DNA from: Streptomyces solicavernae
GTDB taxonomy: Bacteria > Actinomycetota > Actinomycetes > Streptomycetales > Streptomycetaceae
Assembly (NCBI RefSeq): GCF_029968095.1
Contig: NZ_JASCIR010000031.1
Coordinates: 1-64,000, forward strand
Direction: 5' to 3'
DNA: 64,000 nt
Part shown: one piece after another, positions 1-7,970 of the stretch
How the letters are laid out: each line of letters begins with the position of its first letter
How positions within the stretch are numbered: position 1 is the stretch's first letter
Notes under the pieces: model-generated
The model's input: the letters and a program-made list of their open reading frames with translations, nothing else
Told to the model about the DNA's origin: nothing
The model's database searches: none
Position numbers and translations under genes: made by a program

Positions 1-304
1 GGCCGGTTGCACCGGTTTCGGTGGTTGCACCGCTTTCACCGGTTCCGGCGGTTTCATCCGACCCGGCGGATCCGTCGCGGTCCGTCGATTCCGTCGGCGA
101 CGATGCGGGCGCCGACGGGTCCTGCCTCGCGGGCGCCGGTCCCTTCCCCGTCCCCCCGGACCCGCTCAGGCCCGACCACAGCAGCCACCCCGCAAGCCCC
201 AGCGGGACGAGCGCGGCGACGGCGATCAGGCCGCGGCGGCGCCGGGGACGGTGCGCGGGGGTCGCGAAGGCGGGCGAGGGGTTGTCCGGATCGTCGTACG
301 ACAC
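1..304 (-). CDS. Partial N-terminus of a membrane-anchored or secreted protein
   Basis: Cut by the left edge of the window, so only the first 101 codons are seen. Reading leftwards from a GTG at 304, the product starts VSYDDPDNPSPAF. A basic stretch (HRPRRRRG) and one hydrophobic segment at about residues 25-44 follow, then a Ser/Thr/Gly/Ala/Asp-rich linker with short TETG/ATG-type repeats. This is the layout of a type II anchored or secreted enzyme whose catalytic domain would lie outside the window. Similar N-termini occur on Streptomyces N-acetylmuramoyl-L-alanine amidases, but no catalytic residue is visible, so that identity is only a guess. The next gene on the same strand ends 34 nt upstream, so the two may be cotranscribed. 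Confidence 0.5.
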   Translation of the reverse strand, partial: MSYDDPDNPSPAFATPAHRPRRRRGLIAVAALVPLGLAGWLLWSGLSGSGGTGKGPAPARQDPSAPASSPTESTDRDGSAGSDETAGTGESGATTETGATG

Positions 305-337
305 GCCTGCGAGCCTAACCGGGACGCCGGGGCGGAA

Positions 338-1060
338 TCAGATCCCGGCCCCCGTCCGCCGCAGCACCCGCAGGGACCCGTGCGCCGAGACCTCCGTGAA
401 CGCGCCGGAGGCGAGCGCCCGCAGGTGGACGCGGTACGGGGCCTGGCCCGTGAACTCGTCCACCGGGTCCGGGAAGACGTCGTGGATGAGGAGCAGGCCG
501 CCCTCGGCGAGGTGCGGCGCCCAGCCCTCGTAGTCCGCCGTGGCGTGCTCGTCGGTGTGGCCGCCGTCGATGAAGACGAGGCCCACCTTGCCGCCCCAGA
601 CCGACGCCACCTGCGGCGAACGCCCCACGACCGCGACCACGTGGCCCTCAAGACCCGCCCGGCGCAGGGTGCGGCGGAAGGTGGGCAGCGTGTCCATGAC
701 GCCGAGCTCGGGGTCGACCACCTCCGGGTCGTGGTACTCCCAGCCCGGCTGCTGCTCCTCGCTGCCGCGGTGATGGTCGACCGTGACAGCTGTCACACCG
801 CACGCGCGCGCCGCGTCCGCGAGCAGCACGGTGGAACGCCCGCAGTACGTGCCGACCTCCAGGAGCGGCAGCCCCAGGGCACCGGCCTGCACGGCGGCCG
901 CGTACAGCGCCAGCCCCTCGTCGACCGGCATGAAACCCTTCGCGGCCTGGAACGCGTCCATGATCCCGGGCTTGGGTTCCGCAGGCACGGAGACAAGGCC
1001 GGGGACGAGGTCGGGGGCGGGGTCGGGGACGGGGTCGGGGGCGGGGTCGGGGACGGTCAC
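338..1060 (-). CDS. Class I SAM-dependent methyltransferase (Methyltransf_24 type)
   Basis: 240 aa. The SAM-binding glycine motif EVGTYCGRS lies at residues 68-76. An acidic ribose-binding region (VTVDHHRGSEEQ) lies near 92-103, and a metal/substrate-type loop (LVFIDGGHTDEH) at 161-172. This pattern is typical of small Rossmann-fold O-methyltransferases related to cephalosporin hydroxylase and CmcI-like enzymes; the substrate is not predictable. The GTG start at 1060 is chosen because an AGGAGG site sits 5 nt upstream. The first 20 residues are an unusual proline-aspartate repeat (PDPAPDPVPDPAPD) encoded by a GGGTCGGGGACG-type tandem repeat, probably an unstructured tail. Confidence 0.8.
   Translation of the reverse strand: MTVPDPAPDPVPDPAPDLVPGLVSVPAEPKPGIMDAFQAAKGFMPVDEGLALYAAAVQAGALGLPLLEVGTYCGRSTVLLADAARACGVTAVTVDHHRGSEEQQPGWEYHDPEVVDPELGVMDTLPTFRRTLRRAGLEGHVVAVVGRSPQVASVWGGKVGLVFIDGGHTDEHATADYEGWAPHLAEGGLLLIHDVFPDPVDEFTGQAPYRVHLRALASGAFTEVSAHGSLRVLRRTGAGI
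1008..1056. repeat. Short tandem repeat encoding the Pro-Asp N-terminal tail
   Basis: Four or so copies of a GGGTCGGGGACG-like 12-mer. Reversed, it encodes alternating PDPAPD/PDPVPD units of the methyltransferase. Replication slippage here would change only the length of the disordered tail, because the unit is a multiple of three. Confidence 0.7.
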
Positions 1061-1281
1061 GGAGGCCTCCTGGGGTGCGTGAAACGGGCGGGTCCGGGTG
1101 CGTGAACTGGGCGGATCACAGTCGGGTGGCGGTCTTTATACCGGCCAGACACCCCGGCCCGCCGGGCGATATTGTCATCCGTACGATGGGGGGTCATCCA
1201 AACCCCCACGCTTCGCACCCCGCGTACCGGCGACAGCGACGCCTGACGACTCGACGATCGACGATCTACGAAGGACCTGAA

Positions 1282-2091
1282 GTGAACTTCCGCTCTCTCA
1301 CTCGAGGCGACGCAGTGGTGATCGGAGCAGCGGTGTTGCTGTTCATCGCCTCCTTCCTCAACACCACCAGCGGCGACTCCGGTCTCTCCATCACCCCGTG
1401 GGAGTTCCTGGGCAACGCCATCGGCATGTACATGGTGGGCATCATCGGTGCCGCCCTGATCGTCGTGCACCGGGCGATGCCGCAGCCGCGCAAGATCGCG
1501 GGCCTGGAGCTGAACCAGGTCGGCATCGCCTTCACGGTGGCCGTCGCCTGGCAGTTCTTCTGGACGATCCTCGACGCCTCGGGCGCCGGCCCGGCCATCA
1601 TCCTCGGCCTCATCGCCTCGCTCGCCCTCGCCGGCGGCGCCGTCGCCACCCCGCTCGTCCCGGCCCTGAGCGCCGACCTCATGGGCGCCCCGAAGCCGCA
1701 GCCGATGTACGGCGGCCAGCCGCAGCAGGGCGGGTACGGCTACCCGGGCGCCCAGCAGGGCCAGCAGGGCCAGCAGCCCTACCCCGGCCAGCAGCAGCCG
1801 TCCTACGGCGGCCAGCCGGTCCCGGGCCAGCAGGCCGCCCCGCAGGACCAGGGCGCGCAGGCGGCCCAGGCGCAGGCCCCGGCCGCCGGCGGCGACTTCG
1901 CCCCGTTCTGGTTCGCCGTGCCGGTGCAGCGCCCGCTGTACGCCGAGGACGGCAACCCCACCCCGATCGCCGAGCTGGCGCCGGGCACCTGGTACCTCGC
2001 GGTCGAGCAGCGCGGCCCCGGCCTGGTCGCCCAGACCCAGGACGGCCGTCGTGGCGTGCTCCAGGACACCACGGGCATCCAGCGCGGCTGA
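1282..2091 (+). CDS. Four-helix membrane protein with Gln/Gly/Pro-rich linker and small C-terminal domain
   Basis: 269 aa from a GTG at 1282, preceded by AAGGA (1271-1275). Four hydrophobic segments lie at about residues 11-28, 42-63, 80-97 and 103-122. A low-complexity linker (about 135-205) follows, with GQQGQQPYPGQQQP-like runs and a GYGYPG motif. The C-terminal domain of about 65 residues (FAPFWFAVPVQRPLY...) looks like a compact beta domain. Conserved family of Streptomyces membrane proteins of unknown role. The GYGYPQ-type tail resembles that of the TerD protein at 50910. An upstream in-frame ATG near 1075 has no ribosome site and would only add arginine/histidine-rich leader. Confidence 0.75.
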   Translation: MNFRSLTRGDAVVIGAAVLLFIASFLNTTSGDSGLSITPWEFLGNAIGMYMVGIIGAALIVVHRAMPQPRKIAGLELNQVGIAFTVAVAWQFFWTILDASGAGPAIILGLIASLALAGGAVATPLVPALSADLMGAPKPQPMYGGQPQQGGYGYPGAQQGQQGQQPYPGQQQPSYGGQPVPGQQAAPQDQGAQAAQAQAPAAGGDFAPFWFAVPVQRPLYAEDGNPTPIAELAPGTWYLAVEQRGPGLVAQTQDGRRGVLQDTTGIQRG

Positions 2092-2228
2092 CCCGGTCCG
2101 CTGTTCGCGGCCCCCTGTTCCGTACGCGGAGCGGGGGGCCGTTGCCATGTCGCGGCAACGCCCGTACAGTCGGCCCGCACAAGAGAACTGACGTACCGTC
2201 AGAAGGCGGTGTTCGGTCGGGAGGGCGC

Positions 2229-3239
2229 ATGCGGCTCGGGCTCGCACTCGGTTACTGGGGGCGCGGCCCCGACGCGGAGCACATCGCCCTGGCGCAGGAG
2301 GCCGAGCGGCTCGGCTACTCCTCCGTGTGGACGGCGGAGGCCTGGGGCTCGGACGCGTTCACCGCGCTGACCTGGATCGCCGCGCACACCTCGACCATCG
2401 GACTCGGCACGGCCGTCGCGCAGATGGCGGCCCGTACGCCGACCGCCACCGCGATGCACGCCCTCACCCTCGACCACCTCTCCGGCGGCCGCATGGCCCT
2501 CGGCCTCGGGCTCTCCGGGCCGCAGGTGGTGGAGGGCTGGTACGGGCGGCCGTTCCCGCGCAGCCCGCTCACCGCGACCCGCGAGTACGTGGACGTGATC
2601 CGCCAGGTCCTGCGCCGCGAGGGCCCGGTCGCGCTCGACGGGCGCTTCCACCCGCACCCGTACGACGGCGCCGACGGCACCGGCCTCGGCAAGCCGCTCA
2701 AGCCGATCACCCACCCGCTCCGGGCCGGCCTGCCGGTCTTCCTCGGCGCGGAGGGCCCGAAGAACATCGCGCAGACGGTGCGGATCGCCGACGGCTGGCT
2801 GCCGCTGTACTGGTCGCCGCTGCGGACGGACGTGTACGAGGCGTCCCTCGACGGCCTCCGGGACGGGTTCCGGATCGCCCCGATGGCGCGGGCCAGGGTC
2901 TGCGAGGACGTGGCCGAAGGGCTGCTCCCGGTGAAGGCGATGCTCGGCTTCTACATCGGCGGCATGGGCCACGCGGCGAAGAACTTCCACGCCGACCTGA
3001 TGGCCCGTATGGGGTACGAGGCCGAGGCCCGGCGGGTCCAGGAGCTGTTCGCCGAGGGGCGCCGGGAGGAGGCCGTGCTCGCCGTGCCGGACGCGTTCGC
3101 CGACGAGATCTCGCTGGTCGGGCCGCGCGAACGGATCGCGGAACGGCTTGAGCTGTGGCGCAAGGGCCCGGTGACCGACCTGCTGGTCCTCGCGCCGGAC
3201 CGGGTGACGCTGCGGGTGCTGGCGGAGCTGAACGGGTAA
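2229..3239 (+). CDS. LLM-class F420-dependent oxidoreductase (luciferase-like)
   Basis: 336 aa; ATG at 2229 with GGGAGG just upstream. The N-terminus MRLGLALGYWGRG, the motif LGYSSVWTAEAWGSDAF and the TIGLGTAV strand are classic for the luciferase-like TIM-barrel family. So are DHLSGGRMALGLGLSGPQVVEGW and the ADGWLPLYWSP segment. Members closest to this pattern use reduced F420 rather than FMN. The substrate is unknown; hydride transfer in secondary or lipid metabolism is plausible. It converges on the prenyltransferase-fold gene at 3408, with a hairpin between them. Confidence 0.88.
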   Translation: MRLGLALGYWGRGPDAEHIALAQEAERLGYSSVWTAEAWGSDAFTALTWIAAHTSTIGLGTAVAQMAARTPTATAMHALTLDHLSGGRMALGLGLSGPQVVEGWYGRPFPRSPLTATREYVDVIRQVLRREGPVALDGRFHPHPYDGADGTGLGKPLKPITHPLRAGLPVFLGAEGPKNIAQTVRIADGWLPLYWSPLRTDVYEASLDGLRDGFRIAPMARARVCEDVAEGLLPVKAMLGFYIGGMGHAAKNFHADLMARMGYEAEARRVQELFAEGRREEAVLAVPDAFADEISLVGPRERIAERLELWRKGPVTDLLVLAPDRVTLRVLAELNG

Positions 3240-3266
3240 CGGGTCGTCCGCTGCTTGCCGTTGACC

Positions 3267-3303
3267 GGGGCTCGGTTTCGTCGGGGCTGCCGCCCCGAGC
3301 CCC
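3267..3303. terminator. Bidirectional hairpin terminator
   Basis: Arms GGGGCTCGG (3267-3275) and CCGAGCCCC (3295-3303) enclose a loop with further GGGG/CCCC pairing. It sits between the convergent oxidoreductase (ends 3239) and terpenoid-cyclase-fold gene (ends 3408). There is no T-run, as is common in Streptomyces. Confidence 0.6.
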
Positions 3304-3330
3304 GGGGTCGCCTCTCGTCTGCGGCTTTCG

Positions 3331-3372
3331 TCGTGGCTGGTCGCGCAGTTCCCCGCGCCCCTGTCGGGGCCC
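3331..3372. repeat. Streptomyces-type repeated intergenic element
   Basis: Contains GGCTGGTCGCGCAGTTCCCC followed by a GCGCCCCTG/CGGGGC fold-back. From memory, this string is scattered through many Streptomyces intergenic regions. Its role is unknown; it may act as an RNA hairpin or processing signal after the oxidoreductase gene. Confidence 0.6.
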
Positions 3373-3407
3373 GGCCGGGACGCGAGCCGAGCGAGCCCGC
3401 CCCCCCC

Positions 3408-4493
3408 TCAGCAGCAGTCCGGCTCAAGCCCCGTCGGCAGGCGCCCCGCTCCGAAGACCGCGCACGTCGCCTCGTGTCCGCCGAGCGCCGCCACCGCGAG
3501 CAGCACCGCTCCCGCCGTCCAGGCGGTCTGCTCGTCGGGCCAGATCGCCGCGTCCTCGAACACGTACCCCGTCCAGTAGAGCCCCGTACGCTCGTCGCGC
3601 AGGTGCCCGATGGACTGGAGGATCTCCAGGGCGCGGTCGGACTCCCCCATCGCCCAGAGGGCGAGCGCGAGTTCGGCGGACTCGCCGCCGGTGACCCACG
3701 GGTTGGGCACGACGCAGCGGACGCCGAGGCCGGGGACGACGAAACGGTCCCAGCCCTCCTCGATCCGGGCCTTCGCCTCGACGCCCGTCAGCGTGCCGCC
3801 CAGGACCGGGTAGTACCAGTCCATGGAGTAGCGGTCCTTGTCGAGGAAGCGCTCGGGGTGCCGGCGGATCGCGTGGCCGAGTGCGCCGGCCGCCAACTCC
3901 CAGTCGGGCTGCGGCTCTTCGCGCGCCTCGGCGATGGCGAGGGCGCAGCGCAGCGCCTGGTGGATGGAGGAGCAGCCGGTGAGCAGCGCGTCGGGGACGA
4001 CGGTGCCGCCACTGCCGTTCCCGTCGACGGGGTCACGCTTCCAGCCGATCTCGCCGCCGGGCTGCTGGAGCGCGAGCACGCACTCCACCGCCGCGGCGAC
4101 CGTCGGCCACATCCGGTCCAGGAACGCGTCGTCCCCGGTGGCGAGGTAGTGGTGCCAGACACCTACGGCGACGTACGCGCAGAAGTTGGACTCCACGCTG
4201 CGATCGGTGGGCCGCTCGAAGTCCCCGTCGGCGTACGCCGCGTACCAGGAGCCGTCCGGATTCTGGTGCCGGGCCAGCCAGTCGTACGCGCGCGCGGCCG
4301 CCTCGTGTTCGCCGGCCGTGTCCAGGGCCATGGCGGCCTCGATGTGGTCCCACGGGTCGAGGTGGTGGCCGCGGAACCACGGTATGGCGCCGTCGTCGCG
4401 CTGCCCGGCGAGGATGCCGCGGACCGTGTGCGCGGCCTGTTCGGCGGTGAGGACCCCGGGCAGGACGAGGTGGTCGGTACGGGGCGTCGTCAC
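3408..4493 (-). CDS. Terpenoid-cyclase/prenyltransferase-fold (alpha/alpha toroid) protein
   Basis: 361 aa. It shows repeated helical hairpins with QW-like elements (ARHQNPDGSWYAAYADGD, WFRGHHLDPWDHIEAAMAL, GLYWTGYVFEDAAIWPDEQTAWTAG), the style of the squalene-cyclase/prenyltransferase or GH-type alpha6/alpha6 barrel. There is no DxDD cyclase motif, so prenyl cyclisation is not supported. A sugar- or glycan-related hydrolase or binding role fits the adjacent glycosyltransferase equally well. Its GTG start overlaps the stop of the upstream methyltransferase by 4 nt (4490-4493), indicating translational coupling in a three-gene leftward operon. The name prenyltransferase is conventional for this family, not proof of function. 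Confidence 0.7.
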   Translation of the reverse strand: MTTPRTDHLVLPGVLTAEQAAHTVRGILAGQRDDGAIPWFRGHHLDPWDHIEAAMALDTAGEHEAAARAYDWLARHQNPDGSWYAAYADGDFERPTDRSVESNFCAYVAVGVWHHYLATGDDAFLDRMWPTVAAAVECVLALQQPGGEIGWKRDPVDGNGSGGTVVPDALLTGCSSIHQALRCALAIAEAREEPQPDWELAAGALGHAIRRHPERFLDKDRYSMDWYYPVLGGTLTGVEAKARIEEGWDRFVVPGLGVRCVVPNPWVTGGESAELALALWAMGESDRALEILQSIGHLRDERTGLYWTGYVFEDAAIWPDEQTAWTAGAVLLAVAALGGHEATCAVFGAGRLPTGLEPDCC

Positions 4494-5251
4494 GAAGCGT
4501 CCGCCACGGCCTCGTCGGGGAGCTTCGGCAGGTGCGGCTTGGTCGCGTACGCCACGAAGCTCTTGCCGATCAGCGGGTTGAGGGCCTGCTCGGCGACGCG
4601 GGTGGCGAGCGGCTTCTTCATGATGTCCCAGACGAGCAGCTTGTGGTACGCGCGCACCGGCAGCGCTGCGTCCTTACCGTCCCTGCCCACGCCGAAGGCG
4701 CACTTGAGCCACCAGTACGGGGAGTGCAGCGCGTGCGCGTGGTGCGTGCCGTACGGCTTGAGCCCGGCCTCCTTCATGCGGCCGAGCAGTTCCTCCGCCC
4801 GGTAGATGCGGATGTGGCCGCCCTCGACCTCGTGGTACGCGTCGGAGAGCGTCCAGCAGACCTTCTCCGGGCCGTAGCGCGGCACGGTCACGGCGATGCG
4901 GCCGCCGGGCTTCAGCACCCGCACCATCTCGGCGAGCACACCCTTGTCGTCGGGGATGTGCTCCATCACTTCGCTGATGATGACGACGTCGAACGACTCG
5001 TCGGGGAAGGGGAGTCGGAGCGCGTCGCCCTCCATGGCGGTGGCGGTCGCGCCCTCGGGGGCCTCCCCTGCCTCCTTCATGGCGGCGAACCACTTGGCGA
5101 CCTCGCGGATCTCCTCGCCGTTCTGGTCGAGCGCCACGACGTGCGCGCCGCGCCGGTAGCACTCGAAGGCGTGCCGCCCGGCGCCGCACCCCAGATCGAG
5201 GACGCGGTCGCCCGCGGCGAGCGGGAAGCGGGTGAAGTCGACGGTCAGCAA
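4490..5251 (-). CDS. Class I SAM-dependent methyltransferase (Methyltransf_11 type)
   Basis: 253 aa. Motif I VLDLGCGAGRHAFE is at residues 17-30, an acidic VVALDQN follows at motif II, and EGDALRLPFPDESFDVVIIS is post-II. VRVLKPGGRIAVTVPRY gives the typical motif III. The start is TTG at 5251, preceded by GAGGCAGGA. It is coupled by a 4-nt overlap to the terpenoid-cyclase-fold gene and lies 118 nt downstream of the glycosyltransferase gene on the same strand. Such a trio suggests assembly or modification of a glycolipid or glycosylated metabolite, but the substrate cannot be told from sequence. Confidence 0.85.
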   Translation of the reverse strand: MLTVDFTRFPLAAGDRVLDLGCGAGRHAFECYRRGAHVVALDQNGEEIREVAKWFAAMKEAGEAPEGATATAMEGDALRLPFPDESFDVVIISEVMEHIPDDKGVLAEMVRVLKPGGRIAVTVPRYGPEKVCWTLSDAYHEVEGGHIRIYRAEELLGRMKEAGLKPYGTHHAHALHSPYWWLKCAFGVGRDGKDAALPVRAYHKLLVWDIMKKPLATRVAEQALNPLIGKSFVAYATKPHLPKLPDEAVADAS

Positions 5252-5369
5252 AGGGTCCTGCCTCGGGAGTGTCGGGGGTGGTGGGGGTGATGGGGGTACT
5301 GCTGGGCTGGTCGGGTGCGGGACGCCCCGTCCGGCAGGACTTTCGGGAAGGGGCGGGTCAGGGGAAACG

Positions 5370-6725
5370 TCATCGCGTACCCACCACGGCCGACCGCTCC
5401 ATCGCCGCCCGGTACCGCTCAGCCGTCCCCTCCGCCGCCCGCGCCCAGGTGAACTTCGCGAGCACCCGCTCGCGCCCGGCGGCCCCGAGGCGCAGCCTCA
5501 ACTCCCGGTCCCCGAGCACCCGGCACAGCGCAGCGCTCAGCGCCCCCGCGTCGCCGGGCGGCACCGCGAGGCACGTACGGCCGTCCGCACCGGCGACTTC
5601 GGGGATGGCGCCACCCGTGGTCGCAACCAGCGGCGTCCCCGTCGCCATCGCCTCCGCGGCGGGCAGCGAGAAGCCCTCGTACAGCGACGGCACACAGGAG
5701 ACCTGCGCGCTGCGTATCAGGTCGACCAGCTCCCGGTCGGAGATGCCCTTCACGAACTCGACGGCGCCTTCGAGGCCGTACCGCTCGATGGCCGCGGCGA
5801 CCGGCCCGTCCTCGGCGCGCCTGCCGACGACGACGAGATGGGCGTCGGGCTGCTCGGCCCGCACCTTGGCGAGCGCCTCGACGAGATGGACGAGTCCCTT
5901 GAGCGGTACGTCGGCGCTGGACGTCGTCACGATCCGCCCCGGCACCTCCGGCACCGCCGGGTGGGGCGAGAAGAGGTCGGTGTCGGCCCCGATGTGCACG
6001 ACGTGGATGCGGTCGGGGCGGACGCCGAGGTGGTCGACGATCTCCTGACGCGAGGTGCCGGAGACGGTGAGCACGGAGGGCAGCCGGCGGGCGACGCGCT
6101 TCTGCATGCGCGTGAAGCCGTACCAGCGGCGCTTGGAGAGGCGGCCCTTCCAGTCGGCGGCGGCGTCGATCTCCAGCTGCCGGTCGACGGTGATGGGGTG
6201 GTGGATGGTCGTCACCAGCGGCGCGCCGAGCGCGGCGGGGCCGCCCAACAGCCCGTACCCGAGGGTCTGGTTGTCGTGCACGACGTCGAACTCCCCGCGG
6301 CGGGCGGCGAGATGGCGGCGGGCGCGCAGCGAGAACGTGAGCGGTTCGGGGAAGCCGCCGGTGCGCATCGTGGCGAACTCGACCGCGTCCACCCAGTCCC
6401 GGAACTCCTCGCGTTTCGGCGTGCGGAACGGGTCGGGGCTGCGGTACAGGTCGAGGCTGGGCAGCTCGGTGAGCGGGACGCCCCCGTCGAGCACGGGGTA
6501 GGGCTGCGCGCCGATGACCTCGACGTGATGGCCGAGGCGGGCCAGCTCGCGGGAGAGGTGGCGGACGTACACGCCCTGGCCGCCGCAGAACGGGTTCCCC
6601 TTGTAGGTGAGCATCGCGATCCGCAGCGGGCGGTCGCCGCCCCGCGTCGCAATCACGCCGGGGCCCGTGAGGGTCCCCGCCGCACGGCCCGTTCCGGGGC
6701 CTGTCTCCATGGCCTCAGCGGTCAC
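5370..6725 (-). CDS. Glycosyltransferase family 4 (GT-B fold)
   Basis: 451 aa from GTG at 6725, with an AAGGGGG ribosome site 6 nt upstream; an ATG at 6710 is an alternative. The N-terminal acceptor domain has the family-typical GGQGVYVRHLSRELARLGHH segment. The C-terminal donor domain carries VVVGRRAEDGP and the EX7E element in LYEGFSLPAAEAMATGTPL, which binds the nucleotide-sugar. Retaining GT4 enzymes act at the cytoplasmic face on lipids, sugars or small molecules. First gene of the leftward trio with the methyltransferase and alpha/alpha-toroid protein. A KstR-type operator lies at 6779-6792, only 54 nt upstream of this start, so the trio may be affected by the divergent regulator. Confidence 0.88.
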   Translation of the reverse strand: MTAEAMETGPGTGRAAGTLTGPGVIATRGGDRPLRIAMLTYKGNPFCGGQGVYVRHLSRELARLGHHVEVIGAQPYPVLDGGVPLTELPSLDLYRSPDPFRTPKREEFRDWVDAVEFATMRTGGFPEPLTFSLRARRHLAARRGEFDVVHDNQTLGYGLLGGPAALGAPLVTTIHHPITVDRQLEIDAAADWKGRLSKRRWYGFTRMQKRVARRLPSVLTVSGTSRQEIVDHLGVRPDRIHVVHIGADTDLFSPHPAVPEVPGRIVTTSSADVPLKGLVHLVEALAKVRAEQPDAHLVVVGRRAEDGPVAAAIERYGLEGAVEFVKGISDRELVDLIRSAQVSCVPSLYEGFSLPAAEAMATGTPLVATTGGAIPEVAGADGRTCLAVPPGDAGALSAALCRVLGDRELRLRLGAAGRERVLAKFTWARAAEGTAERYRAAMERSAVVGTR

Positions 6726-6778
6726 GCGCGGCCCCCTTCTCCCTGCGGCTCCCGCGACACTACGTCGGGACGCTAACC

Positions 6779-6792
6779 TAGAACAAGTTTCA
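6779..6792. promoter_or_regulatory. Putative KstR-type operator (exact consensus match)
   Basis: TAGAACAAGTTTCA fits TnnAACnnGTTnnA, the consensus known for the mycobacterial/rhodococcal sterol regulator KstR, at all specified bases. It lies between the divergent glycosyltransferase and KstR-like genes, where autoregulation is expected. Confidence 0.7.
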
Positions 6793-6987
6793 GACTTGAT
6801 CGCTTGAGGAGCATCGAATTTACCGGCAGGTAACCAGACCGGAAGACCCGGCTCGGGTGATTCGCGCCACGGCGGGGCCCCTGCCATGCTGTGCCCCTCG
6901 CGGTCTCGGACCGCCAGGCCGGTACATTCCGGCCACGGCCTGGGCCGGTCCCAGACCCTCCGGAATCGGCATCACGGAACGGGACAT

Positions 6988-7647
6988 ATGACTGCGGAAG
7001 TGGAAGCGAAGGGCCCCGGCGCGGCATCCCCTCCCCTGACCGAGCGTCAGGAAGCCCGGCGGCGCCGCATCCTGCACGCCAGTGCGCAACTGGCCAGCAG
7101 GGGCGGGTTCGACGCGGTGCAGATGCGCGAGGTCGCCGAGGCCGCCGGCGTCGCCCTCGGCACGCTCTACCGCTACTTCCCTTCCAAGGTGCACCTGCTG
7201 GTCGCGACGATGCAGGACCAGCTCCAGCACATGCACACGACGCTGCGCAAGCGCCCGCCCGCCGGGGACGACGCGGCCGAGCGGGTCGCCGAGACGCTGA
7301 TGCGGGCCTTCCGCGCCCTGCAGCGCGAGCCGCACCTGGCCGACGCGATGGTGCGCGCGCTGACCTTCGCGGACCGCTCCGTCTCCCCCGAGGTCGACAC
7401 CGTCTCGCGGCTCACCACGGCGATCATCCTGGACGCGATGGGCCTGGACGCCGAGCCGACCCCGCAGCAGCTCTCCGCGGTCCGCGTCATCGAGCACACC
7501 TGGCACTCGGCGCTCATCACCTGGCTGTCGGGGCGAGCCTCGATCGCCCAGGTGAAGATCGACATCGAGACGGTGTGCAGGCTGATCGACCTGACAGAGT
7601 CCAGCCCGTCCGGGGGCACCTCCCGGCCGAAGGCTGGGGGAGCTTGA
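6988..7647 (+). CDS. kstR: TetR-family repressor, KstR-like (lipid/sterol catabolism)
   Basis: 219 aa; ATG at 6988 after GGAACGGGA. The HTH domain spans about residues 20-72, with the recognition region VALGTLYRYFPSKVHLLVA. The segments GGFDAVQMREVA, LYRYFPSKVHLLV, EPHLADAMVRALTFAD and WLSGRAS closely resemble those I know from mycobacterial KstR. KstR represses sterol-degradation genes and is released by 3-oxo-cholestenoyl-CoA. Exact or near consensus operators occur upstream of this gene region and of five related promoters in the window. The last 15 or so codons (SSPSGGTSRPKAGGA) fall inside a repetitive palindromic element, so the C-terminus may have been replaced by it. The symbol is assigned by similarity; the ligand is inferred. 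Confidence 0.82.
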   Translation: MTAEVEAKGPGAASPPLTERQEARRRRILHASAQLASRGGFDAVQMREVAEAAGVALGTLYRYFPSKVHLLVATMQDQLQHMHTTLRKRPPAGDDAAERVAETLMRAFRALQREPHLADAMVRALTFADRSVSPEVDTVSRLTTAIILDAMGLDAEPTPQQLSAVRVIEHTWHSALITWLSGRASIAQVKIDIETVCRLIDLTESSPSGGTSRPKAGGA

Positions 7648-7700
7648 GGACGAGGCCGCAAGGCCGATGGAGCGGGGTCTGGGGGCGCAGCGCCCAGGTA
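7600..7700. repeat. Streptomyces palindromic repeat elements at the regulator 3' end
   Basis: Two common-looking elements are joined. The first is GGGGGCACCTCCCGGCC plus AAGGCTGGGGGAGCTTGAGG (about 7609-7651), which spans the kstR-like stop codon. The second is GGTCTGGGGGCGCAGCGCCC (about 7675-7694). Both can fold, and such sequences recur in Streptomyces intergenic DNA. They may also terminate the kstR-like and ferredoxin transcripts, which converge here. Confidence 0.55.
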
Positions 7701-7724
7701 GCGGGCCCCGGACGGCCTCAGCCC

Positions 7725-7958
7725 CTACTCCTCCGGCGGAAACACGGGCTCTCCCGTCCCCAGGACCGTGATGGCGATCGCCTCCACCGGGCACCCCTCC
7801 GCAGCCGCGAGCACCTCCTCGTCGGCATCCGTCTCCTCAGAGACCGGGTGGGACTGCCGCGCCGCGTCCAGCCTGAACGCCTCAGCGGCAGCGTTCACGC
7901 ACATCCCGGACCCGATGCACAGGCTCCGGTCCACCTCGACCTGCCAGCGGTCACCCAT
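7725..7958 (-). CDS. 3Fe-4S type ferredoxin, P450 redox partner
   Basis: 77 aa with cysteines at 14, 20 and 56 (CIGSGMC ... EGCP). The second cysteine of a 4Fe-4S set is missing, as in [3Fe-4S] ferredoxins that pass electrons to bacterial P450s. The acidic tail GEPVFPPEE is common in this family. It follows the aldehyde dehydrogenase by 12 nt on the same strand, hence one operon. The nearest P450 is the CYP125-like gene at 19712, 12 kb away but under a similar putative operator, so it is the best partner candidate. Confidence 0.88.
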   Translation of the reverse strand: MGDRWQVEVDRSLCIGSGMCVNAAAEAFRLDAARQSHPVSEETDADEEVLAAAEGCPVEAIAITVLGTGEPVFPPEE

Positions 7959-7970
7959 CGTCGCAGCACC

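Noticed and set aside
5232..6776. Open frame opposite the glycosyltransferase gene
   Set aside because: No family match by eye; composition is that of a complementary frame.
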